64,000 bases of DNA from Variovorax sp. 54 (GCF_002754375.1 NZ_PEFF01000001.1:5907501-5971500); one strand, 5' to 3'; counted from the first letter of the stretch, positions 1-11,359 are shown. Notes: generated by a model not told the origin, from the letters alone. Made by a program: numbers and translations.

Positions 1-189
1 AGCCATGGCAGCGCCGACAACGTGATTCCGCCGAGCGCCGCGCAGGCCACGCGCGAACTGGCGCGCGGGTTGCCGCTGGCGCTGTCAGGCTCGGACTTTC
101 CGGGCGCGCACGAAATCCGACCGGCCGAGCTGCAGGGCACGCTGGCGTGGCTGCAGGCGCTCAGCGCGCAGCCAACAACCGCGCCATGA
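1..189 (+). CDS. Alpha/beta hydrolase, C-terminal fragment (5' end outside window)
   Basis: Only the last 62 residues are present. The fragment opens with SHGSADNVIPP, the classic strand-turn that carries the acidic residue of the alpha/beta hydrolase triad, and 27 residues later has GAHEI, which supplies the catalytic histidine. This spacing fits the carboxylesterase/phospholipase (YpfH, EstB-like) group of small cytoplasmic serine hydrolases. The nucleophile elbow would lie upstream, off the window. The stop codon at 187-189 overlaps the 3' end of the convergent TetR gene by 29 bases. Substrate cannot be inferred. Confidence 0.75.
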   Translation, partial: SHGSADNVIPPSAAQATRELARGLPLALSGSDFPGAHEIRPAELQGTLAWLQALSAQPTTAP

Positions 190-784
190 CCATCGCTTCC
201 ATCTCGGCGACCCACGCATCACTCGCGGCGTCGTCGGGCTGCACCAGCAACCGGTAGCGTCGGCCGCCCCAGGCGGCGGTGAGCAGCGCCTGCACGGTGT
301 CGGGCGAGGGCGGCGGCTGCAGGTCGCGGCAGGCGGCGAAGGCCTGCGTCCAGCGCGCGAGCAGCTCGTCGTACACGCGCCGGTGGTGCTTCGGCTCGGC
401 CACGCGGTGTTCGAGCATCAGCATCTCGTGGTCGAACGCGGGCAGCCCGTCGATGCGTGTGTCGCAGGTGAGGCGCACGAGGCGCTGCGTGCGCTCGCGC
501 CAGTCGATGTCTGAAGGCGCGATCACGTCCGCGTCGAGCCGCGCGAGCAGCGCCTCGACGCAGTGGCGCACATAGCCCGAGAGCAGGGCTTCCTTGTCGG
601 GAAAGTAGTCGTAGAAGGTGCCGACCGCGATGCCGGTTTCGAGCGCCACGGCGCGCGTGGTCACGCCCTCCCAGCCCTGCGCGCGCCAAATCCGAACAAA
701 GGCGTCGTAGATCGCCTGCACGGTGAACTTGCTGCGCGCCTGCGTGGGGCGTTTCAGGGGCTTGGAGCGGGGTGCGGCGGGCAT
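161..784 (-). CDS. TetR/AcrR family transcriptional regulator
   Basis: A 207-residue one-component repressor. The N-terminus holds the TetR helix-turn-helix: TRAVALETGIAVGTFYDYFPDKEAL at about residues 42-66 matches the family recognition helix (GTFYxYFxxKEAL). The rest is a helical ligand-binding domain without recognisable specificity. I chose the ATG at 784 (MPAAPRSKP) because the longer reading frame upstream would run across the intergenic operator and into the divergent gene. It is transcribed away from the DUF2855 gene at 835, and a perfect 6-4-6 inverted repeat lies just before its start, so it probably represses itself and that neighbour. Convergent with the hydrolase fragment. Confidence 0.88.
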   Translation of the reverse strand: MPAAPRSKPLKRPTQARSKFTVQAIYDAFVRIWRAQGWEGVTTRAVALETGIAVGTFYDYFPDKEALLSGYVRHCVEALLARLDADVIAPSDIDWRERTQRLVRLTCDTRIDGLPAFDHEMLMLEHRVAEPKHHRRVYDELLARWTQAFAACRDLQPPPSPDTVQALLTAAWGGRRYRLLVQPDDAASDAWVAEMEAMVMARLLAAR

Positions 785-788
785 GGAC

Positions 789-804
789 CGGGTTTCCGAA
801 CCCG
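789..804. promoter_or_regulatory. Candidate TetR operator (inverted repeat)
   Basis: CGGGTT-TCCG-AACCCG, a perfect 6-bp inverted repeat with a 4-bp spacer, lies in the 50-bp gap between the tetR start (784) and the DUF2855 start (835). Position and symmetry suit a TetR dimer site controlling both genes. Assignment is inferred. Confidence 0.5.
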
Positions 805-834
805 CGGCGAAGCGGGCCGTCCTACAGTTTGCGA

Positions 835-1968
835 ATGAACAACGCATTCACTTTAACCCGCCTCGAAACGCGCAAGAACGCGCTCGGGACCACCCGCATC
901 GTCACCTCGGAAGACGTCGGCAGCCTGGCCCCGGGCGAGGTGCTGATGCAGATCGAGCGCTTCTCGCTCACCACCAACAACATCACCTACGCGGCCTTCG
1001 GCGATGCGGTGATGAAGTACTGGCAGTTCTTCCCCACCGGCGACGCCGACTGGGGCCACATGCCGGCCTGGGGTTTTGCCGACGTGGTGGCGTCGAACGT
1101 CGAGGGCGTGGCGGTGGGCGAGCGCTTCTACGGCTACTTTCCGATTGCGAGCCACCTGCGCATGCAGCCGGTGCGCGTGACGCCGCGCGGCTTCTACGAC
1201 GGCGCGGCGCACCGCAGCGAGCTGGTGTCGGCCTACAACCAGTACATGCGCTGCAGCCACGACGCGGGCTACGTCGCCGCGCTGGAGGACTACCAGATGC
1301 TGGTGCGCCCGCTGTTCATCACCTCGTTCATGCTGGCCGACTTCCTGGAAGACAACGCCTTCTTCGGCGCGACGCAGGTGGTGGTGTCGAGCGCGTCGAG
1401 CAAGACGGCGTTCGGCACGGCCTTCTGCCTCGGCCGCCGCGAGGGCGTGCAGCTCATTGCGGCCACGTCGCAGGGCAACCGTGCCTTCGTCGAAGCGCTG
1501 GGCTGCTACGACCGCACGGTGGCCTACGAGGAGATCGCCACGCTGGCGACCGATGTGCCCACGCTGTACGTCGACTTCGCGGGCCACGACGACCTGCGCG
1601 CCACCGTGCACCACCACTTCGGCGACGCGCTGGTGTACGACTGCTACGCGGGCTCGGCGCAGAAGACCGAATTTTTGGGCGACACCAGCGCGTTGCCCGG
1701 CCCCACGCCGTTGCTGTACTTCGCGCCCGTGCAGATCCGCAAGCGCAATGCCGACTGGGGCCCGCAGGAGGTCAACCGCCGCTTCAATGAAGCGCAGGGC
1801 CGCTTCATCGCCGAACTGAGCCGGCCGGACAACCGCTGGATGACGCTGGCGCAGGGCCGCGGCTTCGCGCATGCGCAGGCCGTGATCGCCGACCTGCACG
1901 CGGGCCGCGTCGATCCGCGCGAGGCGCATGTGGTGCGCATCGGTGCGAATGACGCGCTGACCGACTGA
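835..1968 (+). CDS. DUF2855 family protein
   Basis: A 377-residue protein recognised as DUF2855 by its N-terminal block (EVLMQIERFSLTTNNITYA, followed by a Y/W-rich stretch MKYWQFFPT). The layout, an N-terminal beta domain with GWGFADVVAS near residue 80 and a Rossmann-like segment near the middle (QVVVSSASSKTAFGTAF), resembles a degenerate medium-chain dehydrogenase/quinone reductase fold; no catalytic zinc ligands are seen. Biochemical function is unknown. The ATG at 835 is preferred over an upstream in-frame ATG because it begins at the conserved part and leaves the operator free. Divergent from, and probably controlled by, the TetR gene. Confidence 0.8.
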   Translation: MNNAFTLTRLETRKNALGTTRIVTSEDVGSLAPGEVLMQIERFSLTTNNITYAAFGDAVMKYWQFFPTGDADWGHMPAWGFADVVASNVEGVAVGERFYGYFPIASHLRMQPVRVTPRGFYDGAAHRSELVSAYNQYMRCSHDAGYVAALEDYQMLVRPLFITSFMLADFLEDNAFFGATQVVVSSASSKTAFGTAFCLGRREGVQLIAATSQGNRAFVEALGCYDRTVAYEEIATLATDVPTLYVDFAGHDDLRATVHHHFGDALVYDCYAGSAQKTEFLGDTSALPGPTPLLYFAPVQIRKRNADWGPQEVNRRFNEAQGRFIAELSRPDNRWMTLAQGRGFAHAQAVIADLHAGRVDPREAHVVRIGANDALTD

Positions 1969-2095
1969 ACTTCGGCGCGGGTGGGGCGTCACAGGGGGTT
2001 ACGAGAACGTGGCGATGGTGCGGGCCTTGCGGGGCCATCCTGGTGCACCATTGCCTTTCGTCTCCCCACTGCCATCCCGCAAAAGGAAACCGCCC

Positions 2096-3016
2096 ATGTC
2101 CGACGCCGACTCCTCCCGCGACACCCCCGAATTCCGACCCCGCAAGGAAGCGCCGATGGGCACCATCGTCGGCCTCGCGCTGGTCGTGCTGGTGGCGGCG
2201 TATTTCGGCTGGCGCTGGTACCAGCAGCAGCAACTGGCGCCGCTGCCGACCGCGCCCGTGGCCGTCGCTCCGAACGACGCGCCCCCCGAGCCGCCCAAGG
2301 CCGAGGAACCCAAGGGCCCGCAGAACCCGGTCGAGGCACTGGCTCCGCCCGATGGCGCGCTGCCCGCGCTGGCCAATTCCGATGCGCGCGTGATGAAGGC
2401 GCTCACCGAACTGCTGGGCGGCAAGGCCGTGGCGGCCTACCTGCATTCCGAGGGCATGGTGCGGCGCTTCGTTGCCACGGTCGACAACCTGCCGCGCGAG
2501 CAGGCACCCGCAAGCAAGTGGCCGGTGCAGCCTGCGCCGCAGCGCTTCATCACCGATGGGCCGCAGCAGGGCGGCGTGCAGACCATCGCGGCGAACAACG
2601 CGGCGCGCTACAACGGCATCGTGATGCTGGCCGGGTCGGTCGATCCGGCCAAGGCGGCGGCGGTGTATGCGCGGCTGTACCCGCTGTTCCAGCAGGCGTA
2701 CGAAGAGCTGGGCTATCCGGGCCGCTACTTCAACGACCGCTTCATCGCCGTGATCGACCATTTGCTGCAGGCGCCCGAGCCGACCGGGCCGGTGCAAGTG
2801 AAGCTGGTCGAGGTGAAGGGCGAGATTCCGTCGCAGCGGCCCTGGGTGCGCTACGAGTACGTCGACCCGAAGCTCGAGTCGCTCTCGGCCGGCCAGAAGA
2901 TCCTGGTGCGCATGGGGCCCGAGAACGAGCGCAAGATGAAGGCCAGCCTGCGCGGGCTGCGCGCGCAGATCGCGACCGGCGAGGTGGCGAAGCAGGCCGG
3001 CAAGAAGGCGCCGTAA
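2096..3016 (+). CDS. DUF3014 domain-containing membrane-anchored protein
   Basis: 306 residues. A short charged cytoplasmic N-terminus is followed by a single membrane helix at about residues 21-38 (GTIVGLALVVLVAAYFGWRW), a proline/alanine-rich linker and a periplasmic domain typical of DUF3014 (DARVMKALTELLGGKAV, then VRRFVATVDNLPRE). The ATG at 2096 follows an AAAAGGAAA ribosome site by a few bases; upstream in-frame codons lie in noncoding-looking sequence. The family has no established function. It stands alone and ends at a bidirectional terminator shared with gcvP. Confidence 0.85.
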   Translation: MSDADSSRDTPEFRPRKEAPMGTIVGLALVVLVAAYFGWRWYQQQQLAPLPTAPVAVAPNDAPPEPPKAEEPKGPQNPVEALAPPDGALPALANSDARVMKALTELLGGKAVAAYLHSEGMVRRFVATVDNLPREQAPASKWPVQPAPQRFITDGPQQGGVQTIAANNAARYNGIVMLAGSVDPAKAAAVYARLYPLFQQAYEELGYPGRYFNDRFIAVIDHLLQAPEPTGPVQVKLVEVKGEIPSQRPWVRYEYVDPKLESLSAGQKILVRMGPENERKMKASLRGLRAQIATGEVAKQAGKKAP

Positions 3017-3033
3017 CAGGCGAAAGAAAAAAG

Positions 3034-3068
3034 AAAAGGGGCGCCGCAAGCCATGCGGCGCCCCTTTT
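3034..3068. terminator. Bidirectional rho-independent terminator
   Basis: A 15-bp perfect stem (AAAAGGGGCGCCGCA paired with its complement) around a 5-base loop, with A-run on the left and T-run on the right, so it can stop transcripts of the DUF3014 gene and of the convergent gcvTHP operon. Confidence 0.88.
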
Positions 3069-3090
3069 CATTGGTGGCGACCGTGCGCGC

Positions 3091-6000
<2,910 letters not shown>

Positions 6001-6054
6001 GGCGGTGAGGGCTCGGGGGGAAGAAGGAACGAAGGTGGCTGAAGACTCAGCGGA

Positions 6055-6426
6055 TCAGGACTCGGCGGCGAACTTGTCGTAGCTGGCGGCGTCGAGCAGG
6101 GCGTCGAGCTGCGCGGGCTCGCTCAGCTTGACCTTGAAGAACCAGCCGGAGGCCAGCGGGTCGCTGTTGGCCAGCGAGGGGTCGGCGCGCAGCGCTTCGT
6201 TCACTTCGGTGATCTCGCCCGACACGGGCATGAACACATCGGCGGCGGCCTTCACCGACTCGACCACACCGGCGACTTCGCCCTGTGCGAAGGTCTTGCC
6301 GACCTCAGGCAGGTCGACGAACACCACGTCGCCCAGCGCGTCCTGCGCATGCACGGTGATGCCCACGGTGGCGGCGCCGCCTTCGGCCGCCACCCATTCG
6401 TGGTCCTTGGTGTATTTGATGCTCAT
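6055..6426 (-). CDS. gcvH: Glycine cleavage system H protein
   Basis: 123 residues. The lipoyl carrier that shuttles the aminomethyl intermediate from P- to T-protein. The lipoylation site is K59 in VVESVKAAADVF, preceded by the conserved YTKDHEW at residues 5-11 and VFVDLPEVG. Full length, second gene of the operon, about 70 bases after gcvT, with a GAGG ribosome site upstream of the ATG. Confidence 0.98.
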   Translation of the reverse strand: MSIKYTKDHEWVAAEGGAATVGITVHAQDALGDVVFVDLPEVGKTFAQGEVAGVVESVKAAADVFMPVSGEITEVNEALRADPSLANSDPLASGWFFKVKLSEPAQLDALLDAASYDKFAAES

Positions 6427-6497
6427 GAAAAAACTCCTCGTGGAAAAAATTGAATCGGGGTGCAGAGCCTAGCCGGGTCTGCGGTGTTCAGTGGCGC

Positions 6498-7673
6498 TCA
6501 GCCGCGGTAGTAGCGCGTCGGCACGAAAGGCATCGTCGACACCTCCATCGGCACCGGCTTGCCGCGCACGATGGCCTGCACGCGCGTGCCGGGCTCGGCA
6601 AAGGCGGCGGCCACGTAGCCCATGGCCACGCAGCGGTCGGCCGTGGGGCCGAGCAGGCCGCTGGTGACGGTGCCGATGTCATGGCCTTCGAGCGACTGCA
6701 GCAGCGTGCCGTCGCGCACCGGAATGCGTTCCAGCGCCACCAGGCCGACGCGCTTGCGCGTGAGCGTCTCGTGGTCGGTGTGGCCGGCCGCGCCCGAGGC
6801 AACGGCCGCCAGCTGGGCCAGCACCTTGGCCGCGCCCGGAAAGCCGCCTTCGCGCGCGCCACCCGCGCGGCGCACCTTCTGGATCGCCCAGTTGAGCGAA
6901 GCTTCGACCGGCGTGGTGGTGGTGTCGATGTCGTTGCCGTACAGGCACAGGCCGGCTTCGAGCCGCAGCGAGTTGCGCGCGCCCAGGCCGACAGGCTTCA
7001 CTTCGGGCTGCGCGAGCAGCAGGCGGGCGAGGGCGTCGGCGTCCTGGCCGGCCACCGAGATCTCGAAGCCGTCTTCGCCGGTGTAGCCGCTGCGGGTGAC
7101 GAAGGCGGCAATGCCGCCGATCTGCACCGCGCCGCCCGTCATGAACACGAAGCGCTCGATGCCGGGCGACAGCCGCGCCAACGTGGCCGCGGCCTGCGGG
7201 CCCTGCAGCGCGAGCAGGGCGTGGTCGGGCAGGGGCTGCACTTCGCAGCGCGCGCCGATCTTGTCCTGGATGTGGGCGATGTCGGCCACCTTGCAGGCGC
7301 CGTTCACGATCACGAAGATCGAGCCATGGCCTTCGTTGAAGAACATCAGGTCGTCGAGGATGCCGCCTTCGTCGTTCAGCAGCAGGCCGTAGCGCTGCTT
7401 GCCGGCGGGCAGGTCGACCACGTCGACGGGCATCAGGGTTTCGAAGGCGGCGGCGGCGTCGGGGCCGACGAGACGCAGCTGGCCCATGTGCGAGATGTCG
7501 AACAGGCCGGCCGCATCGCGCGTGTGCTTGTGCTCGGCCATGAGGCCCGCGGGGTACTGGACCGGCATGGAGTAGCCGGCGAAAGGCACCATGCGCGCGC
7601 CGAGCTCCACGTGGAGGTCGTACAGCGGTGTCTTGAGAAGTTGGGCGTCGGAGGAAGCGGAAGAAGCGGCCAC
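6498..7673 (-). CDS. gcvT: Aminomethyltransferase, T-protein of glycine cleavage
   Basis: Tetrahydrofolate-dependent aminomethyltransferase that releases ammonia and forms methylene-THF from the GcvH-bound intermediate. The start region LLKTPLYDLHVELGARMVPFAGYSMPVQY is the family N-terminus, and DISHMGQ follows. I prefer the GTG at 7673, six bases after a GGAG and giving 391 residues; an ATG at 7718 in the same frame would add 15 unconserved residues and place its ribosome site inside the last strand of the riboswitch. First gene of the gcvTHP operon. Confidence 0.93.
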   Translation of the reverse strand: MAASSASSDAQLLKTPLYDLHVELGARMVPFAGYSMPVQYPAGLMAEHKHTRDAAGLFDISHMGQLRLVGPDAAAAFETLMPVDVVDLPAGKQRYGLLLNDEGGILDDLMFFNEGHGSIFVIVNGACKVADIAHIQDKIGARCEVQPLPDHALLALQGPQAAATLARLSPGIERFVFMTGGAVQIGGIAAFVTRSGYTGEDGFEISVAGQDADALARLLLAQPEVKPVGLGARNSLRLEAGLCLYGNDIDTTTTPVEASLNWAIQKVRRAGGAREGGFPGAAKVLAQLAAVASGAAGHTDHETLTRKRVGLVALERIPVRDGTLLQSLEGHDIGTVTSGLLGPTADRCVAMGYVAAAFAEPGTRVQAIVRGKPVPMEVSTMPFVPTRYYRG

Positions 7674-7724
7674 GGGGCACTCCAAAGGGGCAGTCGAAAT
7701 CCATGGCTGCAACGCCATGGGCCA

Positions 7725-7922
7725 CCCCTGCTGTCCGCTTTACCTGAGAGATTCGCCCCACGATCGGGGTTTGCTCCTTCGGTGGGCCGCATGCAATGCC
7801 ACGGCCTCTCTCCAGCAAGGAAACGCCGGTGGTTGCCGGCGTTTTGTCAGTCCTTTTGCCTGAGCGTTCGGGGAACCCCTGCGCCTTCGGCGGCCCCGTC
7901 GCGCGGGGCTCTCTCCTGACCC
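7725..7922 (-). promoter_or_regulatory. Tandem glycine riboswitch upstream of gcvT
   Basis: Two consecutive glycine aptamers read on the minus strand. Aptamer 1 (about 7922-7847) contains GGAGAGAGCCCC, CCGCCGAAGGCGCA, and CGCTCAGGCAAAAGGAC. Aptamer 2 (about 7814-7728) contains GGAGAGAGGCC, CCACCGAAGGAGCAAACC, and CTCTCAGGTAAAGCGGACAG. These are the P1/P2/P3 core signatures of the family. The linker holds a 9-bp hairpin (7821-7844). The element ends close to the gcvT start region, and there is no terminator U-run between it and gcvT, so control may be at initiation of translation; in most Proteobacteria glycine turns gcvT on. Confidence 0.95.
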
Positions 7923-7959
7923 GGCGAGTGTAGTGGATCGCGGGGCCGGGGCTGGCAGC

Positions 7960-8496
7960 TCAGTGCACGGTTTCGGCGGGCGGCAGCAGCTTGTCGATCC
8001 GCTCGCGCAGCGAGTCGGCGCGCTCGGGGCCGGCGGCCTTCTCGATCTCGGAGAGCATGAGCGCGGCGATGGTCAGCATGGCCTCGCGGTCGCGCGCTTC
8101 GCGCAGGGCGTCGCGCATCTGGTTGGCGAAGCGCGGGTCGCGGCGCACGAACATGCGCTCGCAGATGTCGAACAGGAACATGCGCGTGGTGGCCAGCGAG
8201 CGCTTGCCGTCGAAGCTGTCGGCCGACGTGGCGACCTGGATCGGCTCGGCGGCGGGGACGGGCGTGGGGGCTGGCGCGGGTTGCACGGCGGCCGGCCGCG
8301 CATCCTGCAGGTAGCCCCGCTGCATCAGCCCCTGGATCGCCTGCTCGGCCTCGACGCGGCTCGGGAACAGCGGGCTGAAGTCGGTCAGCGAACGCCGGCC
8401 GTCGGCCATGAGCAGCAGCGCGCGCTCACGCTGGCTGAGCGTGCGCTGCCCGGCCTGGAGTTCGTCGCGTGCCTTCTCGGTCTTGGTGGGGAACAT
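7960..8496 (-). CDS. Conserved hypothetical protein, winged-helix-like N-terminus
   Basis: 178 residues from the ATG at 8496. The first 70 residues (QRTLSQRERALLLMADGRRSL, then LFPSRVEAEQAIQGLMQRGYL) look like a small winged-helix or PatA/DUF4388-type module. A proline/alanine linker separates this from a helical C-terminal domain (MFLFDICERMFVRRDPRFANQMRDAL). A longer reading frame begins at 8541 but its extra residues look untranslated, and neither start has a strong ribosome site. The gene lies directly upstream of the gcv riboswitch in the same direction. I do not recognise a named family. Confidence 0.7.
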   Translation of the reverse strand: MFPTKTEKARDELQAGQRTLSQRERALLLMADGRRSLTDFSPLFPSRVEAEQAIQGLMQRGYLQDARPAAVQPAPAPTPVPAAEPIQVATSADSFDGKRSLATTRMFLFDICERMFVRRDPRFANQMRDALREARDREAMLTIAALMLSEIEKAAGPERADSLRERIDKLLPPAETVH

Positions 8497-8592
8497 GGCG
8501 GCCACAGCTTTCGGAGGTCGAAGGCTGCAGCATCGTTGCAAGTGGTGACACCTTCGTGAACCATTTGCCTTACAGGGGAATGGCGTTGCGGA

Positions 8593-9072
8593 TCAGTTGC
8601 CCGCGCTGCTTTCCTTGCGGATCAGCCAGCGCGTGCCCACGCGCTGCAGTTCGAGCGTCTTGCGGTCGGTTTCGGTCAGCGCATCGGCACGGTAGACCTG
8701 CCGGAACTGCGCGCTGGCCGACGTGCCCTGGATGCTGATCACCAGCCCCTCGATGCCCACGCTGATGCGCGACTTGCCCGTGATGCGGGTGCGCCGGTCG
8801 GCCTCCCAGCGCTCGCGGGTCTGGCCGCGCGCGGGGGTGAAGTCGGGCGCGTAGGCGGCGAGGTAGCGCTCCACATCGCGGGCGGACCAGGCGGCGGCCC
8901 AGGCGCGCACGGCAGATTCCACTTCGGCAAGGCTGGTGGCGGGGTTGGTGGAGATAACGGGTGCTGCCGCAGACGAGGGCACAGGCGCAGCGGCCGGCGT
9001 GGCCGCGAAACCGGCGGTGGCCAGCAAGCCGGCGGCGGCGAGGCTGCAACCTTGGGCGGCGATTCGATGCAT
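8593..9072 (-). CDS. Secreted NTF2-like protein (Cds6-type C-terminal domain)
   Basis: 159 residues. Residues 1-23 form a Sec signal peptide ending in AGFA-A. The mature part is an NTF2/SnoaL-like fold with the pattern VRAWAAAWSARDVERYLAAYAPDF, a WEADRRTRI helix and a C-terminal strand pair RVGTRWLIRKES. This domain is often found at the end of Cds6-type L,D-transpeptidase and TPR proteins in Betaproteobacteria; here it stands alone. It is probably periplasmic; its ligand is unknown. Confidence 0.75.
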   Translation of the reverse strand: MHRIAAQGCSLAAAGLLATAGFAATPAAAPVPSSAAAPVISTNPATSLAEVESAVRAWAAAWSARDVERYLAAYAPDFTPARGQTRERWEADRRTRITGKSRISVGIEGLVISIQGTSASAQFRQVYRADALTETDRKTLELQRVGTRWLIRKESSAGN

Positions 9073-9208
9073 GGCGTCCTTTTCCTTCTTCGGGTCTGTC
9101 AGGCTCGACGTCGAAGCTTGCGTCGATTCTGGCAGTGAAAGAGGGGGCGCGTGGCGTTGAATCGCCCACGGATTTCAGTGGGCTGTTGTTCAGGGCGCGA
9201 GGTCGAAC

Positions 9209-10402
9209 TCAGGCCGCCGCAGCCTCACCCGCCATCACCTGCACCGTCCGGTTGCGCAGCCGCAAGGCCAGCACGGTCGCGACGCACAGCACGCACAACA
9301 CCACCGTGAGCGTCACGCCGAGCCCGCGTGCATCCGACAGCAGGCCGAACAGCGGCGACACCAACCCGCCGACCGAGAGCGCGAGGCCGAGCGTGATGCC
9401 GCTGGCGGTGGCCGGGTTGCGCGGCAGGTAGTCCTGCGCGAGCGTCACCTGCGCGGCGAAGGGCAGGAACATGCTCATGCCGAGCCACGCGGTGCAGGCC
9501 AGCGCCGCGCCGGGCGTGGCGGCGAGCACGAGGCCCGCCATCGCCGGCAGCGCGAGCAGGTAGCCGCAGCGGATCGTGCCCATGCGCCCGATGCGGTCGC
9601 CGAGCCAGCCGCCGGCCAGCGTGCCGACTGCCCCTGCCGCGGTGAAGGCGGTGAGCGCCGCGGCGCCCTGGAAGGTGGTGCCGTGCAGGTCGCGCGTGAT
9701 GCGCAGCGAGAGCATCGACAGCACCGTGACGTACGGGATCGACCAGCCCACGATGGTTGCAACCAGCAGGCTGAACGCGCGCCAGTCGTTGTGCGGTTTC
9801 AGCACCTGGGCGCGGGCTTGCGCGGCGCGCGCCGCCGCGGCTGCCGCGTTGCTGGCGACGGCACCGCGCCGCGCGTTCACCGTGATCCACACCACGCCCA
9901 TCGCCACCGCGGGAATGCCGAGCAGGTAGCTGCGCGACAGGCTGCCACCGCCCACCACCGTGGCCGCCAGCACGGGCGCGAACGAGGCGCCGATGGTGCC
10001 GCCCACCGAAAACACGCTCATCGCCTTCTGCGAGGCGCCGCCGGCCGCGCGCGCGGCCACGGTGGCGGGCGGGTGGTAGGCCGCGATGCCCAGCCCGCAC
10101 AGCGCGACCGCGATCCAGGTCAGCAGGTAGCTCTGGCTCAGGCCCGCCAGCACCACGCCCAGCGCCGCCACCAGGAAGCCCACGGGCACCAGCCAGGCGC
10201 GCGGGTGGCGGTCGGCGTACAGGCCGAACAGCGGCTGCACCACGCTCGACAGCCCGGTGGCCGCCAGCATCAGGCCGCTCACGGCCGTGTAGCTGTAGCC
10301 GCGCTCCAGCACCATGAAGGGCAGCAGCGCGGGCACGAGGCCCTGGTAGAGGTCGTTGACGGCATGGGTGCCGGTGAGCAGCCCGAGTCGGCGCGTGTTC
10401 AT
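9209..10402 (-). CDS. MFS transporter, fosmidomycin-resistance (Fsr)-like
   Basis: 397 residues with 12 predicted membrane helices. The loop between helices 2 and 3 reads GLYADRHPRAW, the MFS motif A variant GxxxDRxxR, and a second copy GWLGDRIGRMG follows in the C-terminal half. TGTHAVNDLYQGLVPALLPF at the start is typical of the Fsr exporters. I chose the ATG at 10402 (MNTRRLG); 22 residues upstream are weakly coding. Divergent from an AraC gene 108 bp away, which is its likely regulator. Substrate unknown; export is inferred from family. Confidence 0.87.
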   Translation of the reverse strand: MNTRRLGLLTGTHAVNDLYQGLVPALLPFMVLERGYSYTAVSGLMLAATGLSSVVQPLFGLYADRHPRAWLVPVGFLVAALGVVLAGLSQSYLLTWIAVALCGLGIAAYHPPATVAARAAGGASQKAMSVFSVGGTIGASFAPVLAATVVGGGSLSRSYLLGIPAVAMGVVWITVNARRGAVASNAAAAAARAAQARAQVLKPHNDWRAFSLLVATIVGWSIPYVTVLSMLSLRITRDLHGTTFQGAAALTAFTAAGAVGTLAGGWLGDRIGRMGTIRCGYLLALPAMAGLVLAATPGAALACTAWLGMSMFLPFAAQVTLAQDYLPRNPATASGITLGLALSVGGLVSPLFGLLSDARGLGVTLTVVLCVLCVATVLALRLRNRTVQVMAGEAAAA

Positions 10403-10510
10403 GCGATGGCTTCTTTCTTCGATGTCCGGTTTAAGAAAAAGGGAGGAAAAGCCATCGTAGGAAGACACGGAAAGATGTTCTCGCTACGAATGTGCAAACA
10501 TCGTCGTGAA

Positions 10511-11296
10511 ATGGACAAACTGAATCTGCGCCCCGACGAAGGCGAATCGACCCCGCGCGCCGTGGCCGTGCTCGCCACCGATCCGGCGGGCGATGCCTTC
10601 ATTCCGCCGCATGCGCACCGCCGCGGCCAGCTCATCCATGCGATTTCGGGCGTGATGATGGTCAGCGCGGCGGCTGGCAGCTGGGTGGTGCCACCGGGGC
10701 GCGGCGTCTGGGGGCCGCCCGGCATGACGCACCAGATCCGCATGGCGGGCGAGGTGCAGATGCGCACGGTTTTCGTCGAGCCCGGCACGCGCGCCGACCT
10801 GGGCACCGACTGCCGCGTGATCCATGTGGGGGCGCTGTTGCGCGAGTTGATTGTGGCGGCCGTGTCGCTGCCGCTGGACTACGCGCCGGGCGGGCGCGAC
10901 GAGCGCGTGATGGAGCTGATCCTCGACGAGATCGAGGCCGCGCCCGCACTGTCGCTGCACGTGCCGATGCCGCGCCACGCGCGGCTGGCCGCGCTGTGCG
11001 AGGCGCTGATCCGCGACCCCGCGCAGCCCGCCACGCTCGACGGCTGGGCCGCGCGGCTGCACATGAACGCGCGCACGCTGGCGCGGCTGTTCGAGCGCGA
11101 GACCGGCATGACCTTCGGCGCGTGGTGCCGGCAGGCGCGGCTGCTGCTGAGCCTGCCGCAGCTGGCCGCGGGCGCGTCGATCCTGGAGGTGGCGCTGGCG
11201 CACGGCTACGAGAGCCCGAGCGCCTTCACCGCGATGTTCCGCCGCACGCTCGGCATGCCGCCGAGCCAGTACCTGCAGCAGGAACCGAAGCGCTGA
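10511..11296 (+). CDS. AraC family transcriptional regulator with cupin sensor domain
   Basis: 261 residues. Residues 20-110 form an AraC-type cupin (HAHRRGQLIHAISGVMMVSA, then VVPPGRGVWGPPGMTH). The C-terminal pair of helix-turn-helices is clear: LHMNARTLARLFERETGMTFGAW and ILEVALAHGYESPSAFTAMFRRTLG. The ATG at 10511 begins the conserved part; an ATG at 10475 would also be in frame. The gap to the MFS gene carries long inverted-repeat arms (10404-10412 and 10449-10457), consistent with control of the exporter. It converges with dctM at a strong hairpin. Confidence 0.87.
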   Translation: MDKLNLRPDEGESTPRAVAVLATDPAGDAFIPPHAHRRGQLIHAISGVMMVSAAAGSWVVPPGRGVWGPPGMTHQIRMAGEVQMRTVFVEPGTRADLGTDCRVIHVGALLRELIVAAVSLPLDYAPGGRDERVMELILDEIEAAPALSLHVPMPRHARLAALCEALIRDPAQPATLDGWAARLHMNARTLARLFERETGMTFGAWCRQARLLLSLPQLAAGASILEVALAHGYESPSAFTAMFRRTLGMPPSQYLQQEPKR

Positions 11297-11305
11297 AACG
11301 ACACG

Positions 11306-11331
11306 GCGGGCGGCCCGCGAAGGCCGCCCGC
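11306..11331. terminator. GC-rich hairpin between convergent araC-type gene and dctM
   Basis: GCGGGCGGCC and its exact complement enclose a 6-base loop. The stem can extend through flanking ACAC/GTGT. No U-run on either side, so termination efficiency is uncertain. Confidence 0.6.
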
Positions 11332-11359
11332 TGTGTGCGGGTTGGCGTGGTGCGCGGCG

